Source of the DNA: Elusimicrobiota bacterium
GTDB taxonomy: Bacteria; Elusimicrobiota; UBA8919
Reading direction: 5' to 3'
Assembly: GCA_003452965.1 (NCBI GenBank)
Contig: DMMW01000010.1
Coordinates: 34,760 to 40,738, forward strand
Length of the DNA stretch: 5,979 nucleotides
A program made the position numbers and the translations under genes. Under the pieces are notes generated by a model. The model did not search any database. It was not told where the DNA came from and saw only the letters and a program-made list of their open reading frames with translations. This document shows positions 1-5,965 of this stretch, one piece after another. The first letter of the stretch is position 1, and each line of letters begins with the position of its first letter.

Positions 1-30
1 ACTCTCGTAGTGTAGGCGGGACCAGACCCT
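1..30. other. G+C-rich intergenic patch, possible fragment of a dispersed repeat
   Basis: This stretch is about 60% G+C by hand count (18 of 30), whereas the DNA that follows is strongly AT-rich. All three forward frames meet a stop within it (TAG at 13-15, TAG at 8-10, TAA at 30-32), so at most the last few codons of an upstream gene could lie here. G+C-rich spacers of this sort in AT-rich genomes are often dispersed intergenic repeats. With one copy at the window edge this cannot be shown. Confidence 0.2.
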
Positions 31-62
31 AAAAACACAAAAACATTAGAGGAAATTAAGTA

Positions 63-3000
63 ATGGACTTTAGTCAACCATATAATCAGGATATATTTCT
101 TGGGTTTCTAAAAGACAATTTCCTGCCTAATGATTTTGTAATATCAAAAGAAAAAATAAACCTAACCGACTTATCATTTAAACCGGAACGTATCCAAAAA
201 ATTGAACTGTTAGGCGAAGTGTTGTCGCTTGATTTAAAAATATACGAAATCCATCACGAATCCGAAAACGACCCAAGAGTAACTCTATCCAGAGAAACGT
301 TTCGCATAATGGCGAATTACAGCACAAAAAAAGCACTAATATTATTCTATTCAAAGAACTCACCAAATTACCGATTTTCATTAACAACGATAGACTTAAA
401 ACTTGAAGATACCCGTGTAACAAAAGAATACTCCAACCCCCGCAGATACTCTTTCTTCCTCGGTCCAGCTGCTAAAACGCGCACACCAGAACAGTATCTT
501 GAAAATAAAGGAAGAATTAAAGATTTTGATGATTTAAAGAACAGATTTTCTATAGAAATTGTAAATAAGGAATTTTACAACAAAATTGCAGAGGTATTTA
601 CAAATCTTGCTGGTGGCAGTCGCAAAATAGGTAGTAAATCTATTAACGCCGGGAGTGGTGCTTTAAAGTTACCATCTACTAATGATGACATTTTGCGCAA
701 AGAATTTACCGTTCGTCTTATTGGACGACTTGTATTCTGTTGGTTTTTAAAGAAAAAACACTCTGATAGCAACATACCACTCTTACCCGAAGAAGTATTA
801 TCGGTAAATGCCATAAATGAAAACAAAAATTATTATCATACTATACTTGAACCGTTATTTTTTGAAGTATTAAACACGCCAATTAATGAAAGAGAAAAAA
901 AATATGAAGCAATTCCATGGAATCAAATTCCATTTTTAAATGGTGGATTATTTAACCCACATATACATGATTTTTATGAACCTGGAATACTTGGCATTTC
1001 AAAGCACATAGGCAATCTTGAAATACCTGATAAATTGCTAAAAAATCTTTTTGAAATATTTGAAACTTATAATTTTACTATTGATGAAAACACCTCTGTA
1101 GATGTAGAACTTTCAATTGATCCTGAAATGCTTGGCAGAGTTTTTGAAAATCTGCTTGCTGAAATCAATCCGGAAACCGGTGAAACTGCCCGTAAATCAA
1201 CCGGAAGTTATTACACGCCTAGACCAATAGTTGAATATATGGTAGATGAAAGCTTAAAACAGTATCTCTTAACAAAAACAGGGTTGGATGAGAAAAAAAT
1301 TAGTGAACTACTTATATATCATGATGAAAATATAAATTTGAACAACAAAGAAAAAGAAAAAATTGTAGATGTTCTGGATAAAATAAAAATAATTGATCCT
1401 GCCTGTGGAAGCGGTGCATTCCCAATGGGCATGCTTCAAAAAATGCTATTAATTTTACAGAAGATAGACCCTGATTCTCAAAAATGGTTTGACAAAAAAC
1501 TTGAATCAATCGGTGATAAAACTCTACAAAAAGAACTTAAAACAAAATTTAAATCTGATAATTTTAACTATATACATAAAATTGGCATAATACGTGACGC
1601 TATTTATGGCGTTGATATACAACCTATTGCAGTGGAAATATCAAAACTCCGTTTTTTCTTGTCTCTAATTGTGGATGAAAAAGTAAACGACATCAAAGAA
1701 AACCGTGGTATAGAACCTTTGCCTAACCTTGAATTCAAATTTGTCTGTGCAAATAGTTTAATAGGACTACCAAACAAAGTAAAAGTTCCGCTTGGAAAAA
1801 CTGAAAATAAGCAACCGCAGTTATTTAAAAAAGAAGAACAGCTTGACTGGTTTGAAGCTGATAAAGACATAGAAATACTGAAAAAATTAAGAGATGAATA
1901 TTTGCGCAGTTTTGGTGAAAATAAAAAGAAAGTAGAAAAAAAATTCCAAGAAGTACAAACTCGGATGTTTAAACACGGTTTAAGTTGGGGTGGCGGAAAT
2001 TCTCAAACATTAAAGCTATCACAGTGGAATCCGTTTTCCGAAGAAAAATGCGACTGGTTTGACCCCGACTGGATGTTCGGCATCAAAAACGGTTTTGACA
2101 TAGTTATCGCCAACCCCCCATATATAAAAGAATACACAAACAGGGAAGCATTTGACGGATTAAGGGAATCCCATTACTATCAGGGAAAAATGGATATTTG
2201 GTATCTATTTGCTTGTAAAGGGATTGATTTACTAAGAGAAAATACAGGATATCTTACATTTATTGCACAAAATAATTGGGTTACTAGTTATGGTGCTACA
2301 ATAATGAGGGAAAAAGTTTTAAAAGAAACACAAATAATCTCACTTATTGATTTTTGTGATTATAAAATATTTGAAACAGCTGGTATTCAGACAATGATTA
2401 TGATTTTCAGGGCAGATAAAAAAAATGACAATTATAAATTTGATTATAGAAGATTAACAGTAAAGGACTCAAGTTTTGAAAATGTCTTAGATTTGATAAA
2501 TAAAAAAGAAAATATAAAAACCGAATATCTGAATCCTGTAATAACAAGAAATAAATACCTAAATAATTCACTAACTTTTAGCTGTTCAAATAATGAAGTT
2601 ATTTTGGATAAAATATTAGAACAGAGCAATTTTAAACTTACAGAAAAAGAGGTGGCTCAGGGAATAGTTTCACCACAGGATTATGTTATTGAAAACCACT
2701 TAAAAAGACTTCCTCATCTTACTCTTAATGCGGGAATATTTATATTAAATAATAAAGACAAAAACGATATTCCATTTACTGAAAAAGAACTGGAATTAAT
2801 CAAACCCGCATATACAACTAAAGAACTCGGAAAATATTATGGGATAAGCAATAATTCCGAATGGGTAATATATACAGATTCAGAATTTAAAGATCCTAAA
2901 AACATAAAGCCATATCCAAATATAAAAAAGCATTTAGATAAGTTCCAGAAAGTAATCACTTCTGATAACAAACCTTATGGATTACATAGGGCAAGAGATG

Positions 3001-3419
3001 AACGTTTTTTTAAGGATGAAAAAATTATTTCTGCTCGTAAATGTATAGAACCAACTTTTACATATACAGATTTTGATTGTTATGTATCCGCTACTTTCTA
3101 TGTAATAAAAACAGAGCGACTAAATTTGAAATATTTAACAGCAATACTAAATTCTAAATTAGTTGCGTTTTGGCTCAAAAACAAGGGCAAAATGCAGGGA
3201 CAAAATTATCAGATAGATAAAGAACCGCTTCTTGCCTTACCATTAAAAAATATATCAGATACAGACCAAAAGCCTTTTATTGACATTGTTGATAAAATCC
3301 TTACAATTAAACAAAGGAACCCAGAAGCAGATACAAGTTCATTAGAACACCAAATCGACCAAATGGTATACAAATTATACAACCTCACCGAAGCCGAAAT
3401 AAAAATAATTGAAAAATGA
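63..3419 (+). CDS. Eco57I/TaqI-type adenine-specific DNA methyltransferase, probable Type IIG-like restriction-modification protein
   Basis: The protein has 1118 residues and should transfer a methyl group from S-adenosylmethionine to adenine N6 in a specific DNA site. The methylase core is clear: GSYYTP (381-386, motif X region), DPACGSGAF (445-453, SAM-binding motif I), YGVDIQP (515-521, acidic-loop region) and catalytic NPPY (684-687, motif IV). The C-terminal part, about 870-1065, with LTAILNSKLVAFWL (1025-1038) and a following LALPL, looks like the TaqI/Eco57I target-recognition region. Residues 1-180 form a separate domain with conserved-looking DPRVTLSR (70-77) and SNPRRYSFFLG (124-134). 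In Type IIG enzymes this position holds a PD-(D/E)XK nuclease, but no clean catalytic motif is visible; D57...E62-I-H64 is the only weak candidate. The ATG follows AGAGGA (48-53) by 9 nt. Length fits Type IIG enzymes and also BREX PglX; no BREX partner gene is in the window, so cleavage activity is unproven. The reading frame is intact. Confidence 0.9.
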   Translation: MDFSQPYNQDIFLGFLKDNFLPNDFVISKEKINLTDLSFKPERIQKIELLGEVLSLDLKIYEIHHESENDPRVTLSRETFRIMANYSTKKALILFYSKNSPNYRFSLTTIDLKLEDTRVTKEYSNPRRYSFFLGPAAKTRTPEQYLENKGRIKDFDDLKNRFSIEIVNKEFYNKIAEVFTNLAGGSRKIGSKSINAGSGALKLPSTNDDILRKEFTVRLIGRLVFCWFLKKKHSDSNIPLLPEEVLSVNAINENKNYYHTILEPLFFEVLNTPINEREKKYEAIPWNQIPFLNGGLFNPHIHDFYEPGILGISKHIGNLEIPDKLLKNLFEIFETYNFTIDENTSVDVELSIDPEMLGRVFENLLAEINPETGETARKSTGSYYTPRPIVEYMVDESLKQYLLTKTGLDEKKISELLIYHDENINLNNKEKEKIVDVLDKIKIIDPACGSGAFPMGMLQKMLLILQKIDPDSQKWFDKKLESIGDKTLQKELKTKFKSDNFNYIHKIGIIRDAIYGVDIQPIAVEISKLRFFLSLIVDEKVNDIKENRGIEPLPNLEFKFVCANSLIGLPNKVKVPLGKTENKQPQLFKKEEQLDWFEADKDIEILKKLRDEYLRSFGENKKKVEKKFQEVQTRMFKHGLSWGGGNSQTLKLSQWNPFSEEKCDWFDPDWMFGIKNGFDIVIANPPYIKEYTNREAFDGLRESHYYQGKMDIWYLFACKGIDLLRENTGYLTFIAQNNWVTSYGATIMREKVLKETQIISLIDFCDYKIFETAGIQTMIMIFRADKKNDNYKFDYRRLTVKDSSFENVLDLINKKENIKTEYLNPVITRNKYLNNSLTFSCSNNEVILDKILEQSNFKLTEKEVAQGIVSPQDYVIENHLKRLPHLTLNAGIFILNNKDKNDIPFTEKELELIKPAYTTKELGKYYGISNNSEWVIYTDSEFKDPKNIKPYPNIKKHLDKFQKVITSDNKPYGLHRARDERFFKDEKIISARKCIEPTFTYTDFDCYVSATFYVIKTERLNLKYLTAILNSKLVAFWLKNKGKMQGQNYQIDKEPLLALPLKNISDTDQKPFIDIVDKILTIKQRNPEADTSSLEHQIDQMVYKLYNLTEAEIKIIEK

Positions 3420-3494
3420 CTAATCAAATACAATAAACATACAATTCTAAAAACACCTGTTTAACATAAAAATCCTAAAATAAATAAATATTAC

Positions 3495-3522
3495 TTGACA
3501 AAATACTAATAAATCGTATAAT
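3495..3522 (+). promoter_or_regulatory. Consensus sigma70-type promoter of the lexA-like operon
   Basis: TTGACA (3495-3500) and TATAAT (3517-3522) both match the consensus exactly and are separated by 16 bp. Transcription would start near 3529, giving a leader of about 48 nt before the ATG at 3577. So perfect a promoter suits a gene held down by a repressor, and a palindrome lies immediately downstream. Confidence 0.8.
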
Positions 3523-3541
3523 TATGTTAATTTATATAAAT

Positions 3542-3565
3542 ATATAACATATATATATGTTATAT
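3542..3565. promoter_or_regulatory. Perfect 24-bp palindrome, probable operator for the LexA-like repressor
   Basis: The 24 bases are identical to their reverse complement, centred between 3553 and 3554, with half-site ATATAACAT. The palindrome begins about 13 nt downstream of the predicted transcription start and ends 11 nt before the ATG at 3577. A dimeric repressor bound here would block the promoter-proximal region, so autoregulation by the gene that follows is the simplest reading. It does not match the CTGT-N8-ACAG box of E. coli LexA or the GAAC-N4-GTTC box of Bacillus. The alternating AT core makes some symmetry cheap, but the outer C and G positions (3548 and 3559) also fit. It could alternatively fold as an RNA hairpin over the start region. 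Confidence 0.65.
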
Positions 3566-3576
3566 TTGTGAAGCGT

Positions 3577-4185
3577 ATGTTAAATTCAAAAGAATTAGAA
3601 GCATTAAAAGTTATAAGAAATTACTTTGTGCATTTTAGAAAGGTTCCTTCTGTAATTAAGTTGGCAGAATCATTAGATATTTCATCTAGAACAGCAAATC
3701 TTTTATTAATGGAATTAGTAAAAAAGAATTATCTTATTCAAAAACAAAAAAAGGCTAAATATTTATTAAAAGAATTTTTACCCAATAATGTAAATGATAA
3801 AACTGTTGATATTCCTATAGTTGGTTCAATTGCTTGCGGAGCACAAACTTTAGCACAAGAGATTTCTGGTGAAAGTTTACAAGTATCACAGCAATTATTA
3901 ATTCCTGGATATAAATATTTTATGCTTAGAGCAAGAGGTTCTAGCATGAATGAGACAGGGATAAATGATGGGGACTATGTTCTTATCAAACAACAAGCAA
4001 TAGCAAAAAATGGGGATAGAGTAGTTGCGATTATAAATGATGAAGCCACAATAAAAGAATTTCACAGGGAAAAAGATTTTATAATTCTCAAGCCAAAATC
4101 GAATGTTCCTACCCATAAGCCAATAATTTTAAAAAGTGATTTTATGGTGCAAGGAATCGTGGTTGCTGTCATACCAAAATTTTAA
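3577..4185 (+). CDS. lexA: LexA-type self-cleaving transcriptional repressor (S24 peptidase family)
   Basis: The product of 202 residues, the same length as E. coli LexA, should bind operators as a dimer and inactivate itself when RecA filaments form on damaged DNA. An N-terminal winged helix-turn-helix spans about residues 5-65 (VPSVIKLAESLDISSRTAN at 23-41). The C-terminal S24 domain has a Cys87-Gly88 cleavage bond in GSIACGAQ, nucleophile Ser123 in RGSSMNE, and general base Lys160 in ATIKEF. The 37-residue Ser-Lys spacing equals that of E. coli LexA (119/156). Ala-Gly is usual in LexA; Cys-Gly is known in UmuD. The ATG was chosen because it gives a LexA-like N-terminus; a GTG at 3568 would add three residues. 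Neither has a good ribosome site. The consensus promoter and palindrome just upstream suggest autoregulation. It may be the host LexA or a repressor of a mobile element; the symbol marks the family, not a proven global SOS role. Confidence 0.88.
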   Translation: MLNSKELEALKVIRNYFVHFRKVPSVIKLAESLDISSRTANLLLMELVKKNYLIQKQKKAKYLLKEFLPNNVNDKTVDIPIVGSIACGAQTLAQEISGESLQVSQQLLIPGYKYFMLRARGSSMNETGINDGDYVLIKQQAIAKNGDRVVAIINDEATIKEFHREKDFIILKPKSNVPTHKPIILKSDFMVQGIVVAVIPKF

Positions 4186-4186
4186 T

Positions 4187-4191
4187 GGAGG
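4187..4191 (+). promoter_or_regulatory. Strong ribosome binding site that fixes the DUF2188 start
   Basis: GGAGG sits 7 nt before the ATG at 4199 and begins one base after the repressor's stop codon. It rules out the longer reading from 4136, which would overlap the repressor gene out of frame. It also makes translational coupling of the two genes likely, and it is far better than anything in front of the repressor gene itself. Confidence 0.85.
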
Positions 4192-4198
4192 TATTTTT

Positions 4199-4429
4199 AT
4201 GTCACGAAAAGTTGTTTATGTGAATCCGGACGGTAAAGGAGGATGGAATGTAAAAAGTAGAGGTGCAGAAAAATCAGCGGGTAATTTTGAGAATAAATCT
4301 AGAGCAATTGGGAGAGCAAAAGAAATAGCCAAAAATGCACCTTTAGGACAAGTCGTTGTAAAAAAAACAAATGGTAAGATTCAAACAGAGTATACATATG
4401 GAAAAGATCCCTATCTACCTAAAGGATAG
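4199..4429 (+). CDS. Small DUF2188-family protein
   Basis: The 76-residue product fits the DUF2188 family, whose biochemical function is not established. Family-typical features are an N-terminal strand with VYVNPDGKGGWNVK (6-19) including Trp16, a predicted helix SRAIGRAKEIAKN (34-46), a strand QVVVKK (51-56), then NGKIQ (58-62) and the closing YGKDP (67-71). There is no signal peptide or membrane segment, so it should be cytoplasmic; it is lysine-rich and basic. The start 13 nt after the repressor's stop, with GGAGG in the gap, places it in the same transcript, so it is probably induced together with the repressor when that protein is cleaved. The family assignment is by motif recognition; a role as an effector or accessory of the repressor is inference from position. 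Confidence 0.8.
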   Translation: MSRKVVYVNPDGKGGWNVKSRGAEKSAGNFENKSRAIGRAKEIAKNAPLGQVVVKKTNGKIQTEYTYGKDPYLPKG

Positions 4430-4527
4430 ATAAGTGAAGGTTTTATGAAAATTTTTATTAAATAATGCAAGTACAAGATTAAACGCTTTTCTATATAATA
4501 ATTTCAAGAAAAATAGGAAAATAAAGT

Positions 4528-5469
4528 ATGAAAAATAGATTAATCGTTTTAGTTATTTATATAATAATTATTGATTTATGCAATAATTGTTATTCTATGC
4601 CGATAGATAAAACTATAATAGATTCAACAGTATTAATTTCTGATGAAAGTGGTAAAATATCAGGAACTGGTTTTCTTGTTAATAATGACATAAAAACACG
4701 AGTATATTTGGTAACAAATAAACATGTTGTGTCACATATTAATACTTGTTATAAATATAGAGAGAAAATATTTTTGGGTTTTAAGACGCACCAAAGAGAA
4801 TGGTTAAATATTCCTGTTAAAATTTGTGACTCTTCAGGAACTGTATTATCTGGGGTGTATCCACATCCGAATAATATGGTTGATATTATTGTTTTGAATA
4901 TATCTGATATCTTAAATGCATATTTTAATAAAAATATTAAAATGCTTTGGTTAGATTACAGTTTACTTGCAACAACTAATGTAATTAAAAATGAAAGTAT
5001 TAATATTGGTGATGACATATTTATAATAGGATATCCTAAAGGATATAGAAATATATATTCTCAAACCCCGTTCGTTAGGGATGGTACAATAGCAACTAAT
5101 ACAGAAGAATTGCTTTCACTTGAAATAAAGGATGAATTTAATAGAGAAATGAAAAACATAAATGCTTTTATCATAGATGCAAATATTTTTCCAGGTATGA
5201 GTGGGAGCCCAGTAATTCTTAAGCCGAGATTTATTATTGAAAAAAATAAATTCATAAATATAGAAAGAGGAATGGTGGGTAATTATATATTAGGTATATT
5301 AAGTCATGTATGGTTATATAAAAAAACTATTGATAAAGTGAATATAGAGGAAACAATTAAATATTATAAAATAGAACGATTTACAAATGATGAAATTGCG
5401 TTAGGGATTGTATTTAATGCTCAATTAATAAGAGAATGCATTGAATATTTAGAAAGAAATAATAATTAA
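4528..5469 (+). CDS. Trypsin-like serine protease, probably exported
   Basis: The 313-residue protein has the layout of a trypsin-fold (S1-type) peptidase. An N-terminal hydrophobic run at residues 5-17 after a basic MKNR looks like a signal peptide, with possible cleavage after Cys-Tyr-Ser23, or a membrane anchor. The triad candidates are His66 in VTNKHVV (62-68), Asp119 in MVDIIVLNI (117-125) and Ser225 in GMSGSPV (223-229). The segment SGTGFLV (45-51) before the His and IIGYPKG (166-172) also fit this fold. No PDZ domain follows, unlike DegP/HtrA; about 60 residues after the last barrel strands are unassigned. The ATG has AGGAAA (4515-4520) 7 nt upstream. The gene lies 98 bp after the DUF2188 gene, so it may be co-transcribed or have its own promoter. 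The substrate is unknown. The gene is markedly AT-rich (12/60 G+C at 4921-4980), consistent with acquired DNA. Confidence 0.82.
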   Translation: MKNRLIVLVIYIIIIDLCNNCYSMPIDKTIIDSTVLISDESGKISGTGFLVNNDIKTRVYLVTNKHVVSHINTCYKYREKIFLGFKTHQREWLNIPVKICDSSGTVLSGVYPHPNNMVDIIVLNISDILNAYFNKNIKMLWLDYSLLATTNVIKNESINIGDDIFIIGYPKGYRNIYSQTPFVRDGTIATNTEELLSLEIKDEFNREMKNINAFIIDANIFPGMSGSPVILKPRFIIEKNKFINIERGMVGNYILGILSHVWLYKKTIDKVNIEETIKYYKIERFTNDEIALGIVFNAQLIRECIEYLERNNN

Positions 5470-5472
5470 AAA

Positions 5473-5495
5473 CGGGATGAGGGGACAGAGTCAGG
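5473..5495. other. G+C-rich intergenic patch, possible repeat fragment
   Basis: By hand count 15 of these 23 bases are G or C, in the middle of DNA near 25% G+C. The segment contains GGGGACAGAGTCAGG and lies directly after the protease stop codon. It forms no convincing hairpin; the neighbouring GGAA (5494-5497) and TTCC (5507-5510) give only a 4-bp stem. Its abrupt composition suggests a piece of a dispersed intergenic element or a junction scar, but no second copy is in the window. Confidence 0.25.
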
Positions 5496-5535
5496 AAGTT
5501 AGATATTTCCAGTTTTAGTGAAAAATATTGGAATC

Positions 5536-5540
5536 GGAGG
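5536..5540 (+). promoter_or_regulatory. Ribosome binding site that fixes the start at 5546
   Basis: GGAGG lies 5 nt before the ATG at 5546. The in-frame TTG at 5528 would put this site inside the gene and leave no ribosome site of its own, so the ATG is preferred. Confidence 0.8.
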
Positions 5541-5545
5541 ATAAG

Positions 5546-5965
5546 ATGAAGGCGCAGTTCGAAGAACTAGATGATCAAACTCGAAAATACATGTTAGAAG
5601 AATTTGAAAAAGAACAGAAATCAGGCAATCCATATACAAGTAGTAGATTGTCTAATATAGGGAAAGAAGTTTTCCCAAGTTTTATGAAAGAAACTATTTT
5701 AAATGGTGATGAAGAAGGATTGTTTGATAAATTAAACAATTCAAATTATTGGAAAAGTTCTGGAACAATGCTATTTGATGCAAAAAGGTTGGCTTTTACA
5801 GAATTTAATACATGGTATGTTAGAGGGCTTGCAAAGAAATTGATAAATGAAAGTATTAAGGAATGTCAAGTATATAGATTGACTCCTAAAATAATGGATG
5901 AACAAAAAAATGAATGTGAGGAATGTAATAAAATTGAAAATACTGTTATTTCAGTTAATGTATAA
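5546..5965 (+). CDS. Protein of unknown function, possible relative of phage head-morphogenesis (MuF-type) C-termini
   Basis: I do not recognise a named family for this 139-residue protein. The first 30 residues are charged and probably helical (QFEELDDQTRKYMLEEFEKE). A better-conserved-looking core is RLAFTEFNTWYVRGLAKKL (81-99), followed by CQVYR (107-111) and a C-E-E-C pair (Cys124, Cys127) near the end. The order R-x3-T-E-x-N, then an aromatic strand, then a CxxC and a short hydrophobic strand loosely recalls the C-terminal part of MuF/SPP1-gp7 proteins, which are normally longer. This is resemblance by eye only. The protein stops 12 residues after the second Cys, so it may be a short relative or truncated. 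There is no signal peptide or membrane segment. It starts 76 bp after the protease gene with a strong ribosome site; no terminator separates them, so co-transcription is possible. Confidence 0.7.
   Translation: MKAQFEELDDQTRKYMLEEFEKEQKSGNPYTSSRLSNIGKEVFPSFMKETILNGDEEGLFDKLNNSNYWKSSGTMLFDAKRLAFTEFNTWYVRGLAKKLINESIKECQVYRLTPKIMDEQKNECEECNKIENTVISVNV

Noticed and set aside
912..923. ATTCCATGGAAT, a perfect 12-bp palindrome inside the methylase gene
   Set aside because: It is within coding sequence, single-copy and explained by codon choice around Ile-Pro-Trp-Asn.
178..1870. Several open frames of 65-88 codons on the minus strand inside the methylase gene
   Set aside because: They lie opposite a clearly coding frame with intact methylase motifs, lack convincing ribosome sites and show no recognisable domains.
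63..3419. Assignment of the methylase as BREX PglX
   Set aside because: Length and methylase core are compatible, but no brxA, brxB, brxC, pglZ or brxL gene is in the window and the N-terminal domain is not diagnostic, so a Type IIG-like label is safer.
3451..3462. AAACACCTGTTT inverted repeat after the methylase gene as a terminator
   Set aside because: The stem is 5 bp with a 2-nt loop, AT-rich and not followed by a T run, so it would not work as an intrinsic terminator. No good terminator is visible in 3420-3494.
3738..4116. Two minus-strand open frames opposite the repressor gene
   Set aside because: They are antisense to the conserved S24 catalytic region and are best explained as shadows.
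4136..4198. Longer start for the DUF2188 gene, overlapping the repressor gene
   Set aside because: The extra 21 residues have no family similarity, and GGAGG at 4187-4191 points to the ATG at 4199.
4470..4499. Possible promoter for the protease gene with TATAAT at 4494-4499
   Set aside because: The -10 hexamer is perfect, but the best -35 match at usual spacing (AGTACA, 18 bp) has only three of six bases; in such AT-rich DNA a lone TATAAT is expected by chance.
4542..4590. Lipobox making the protease a lipoprotein
   Set aside because: Cys18 and Cys21 follow the hydrophobic run, but the residues before them (IDL-C and CNN-C) do not fit the L-(A/S)-(G/A)-C pattern.
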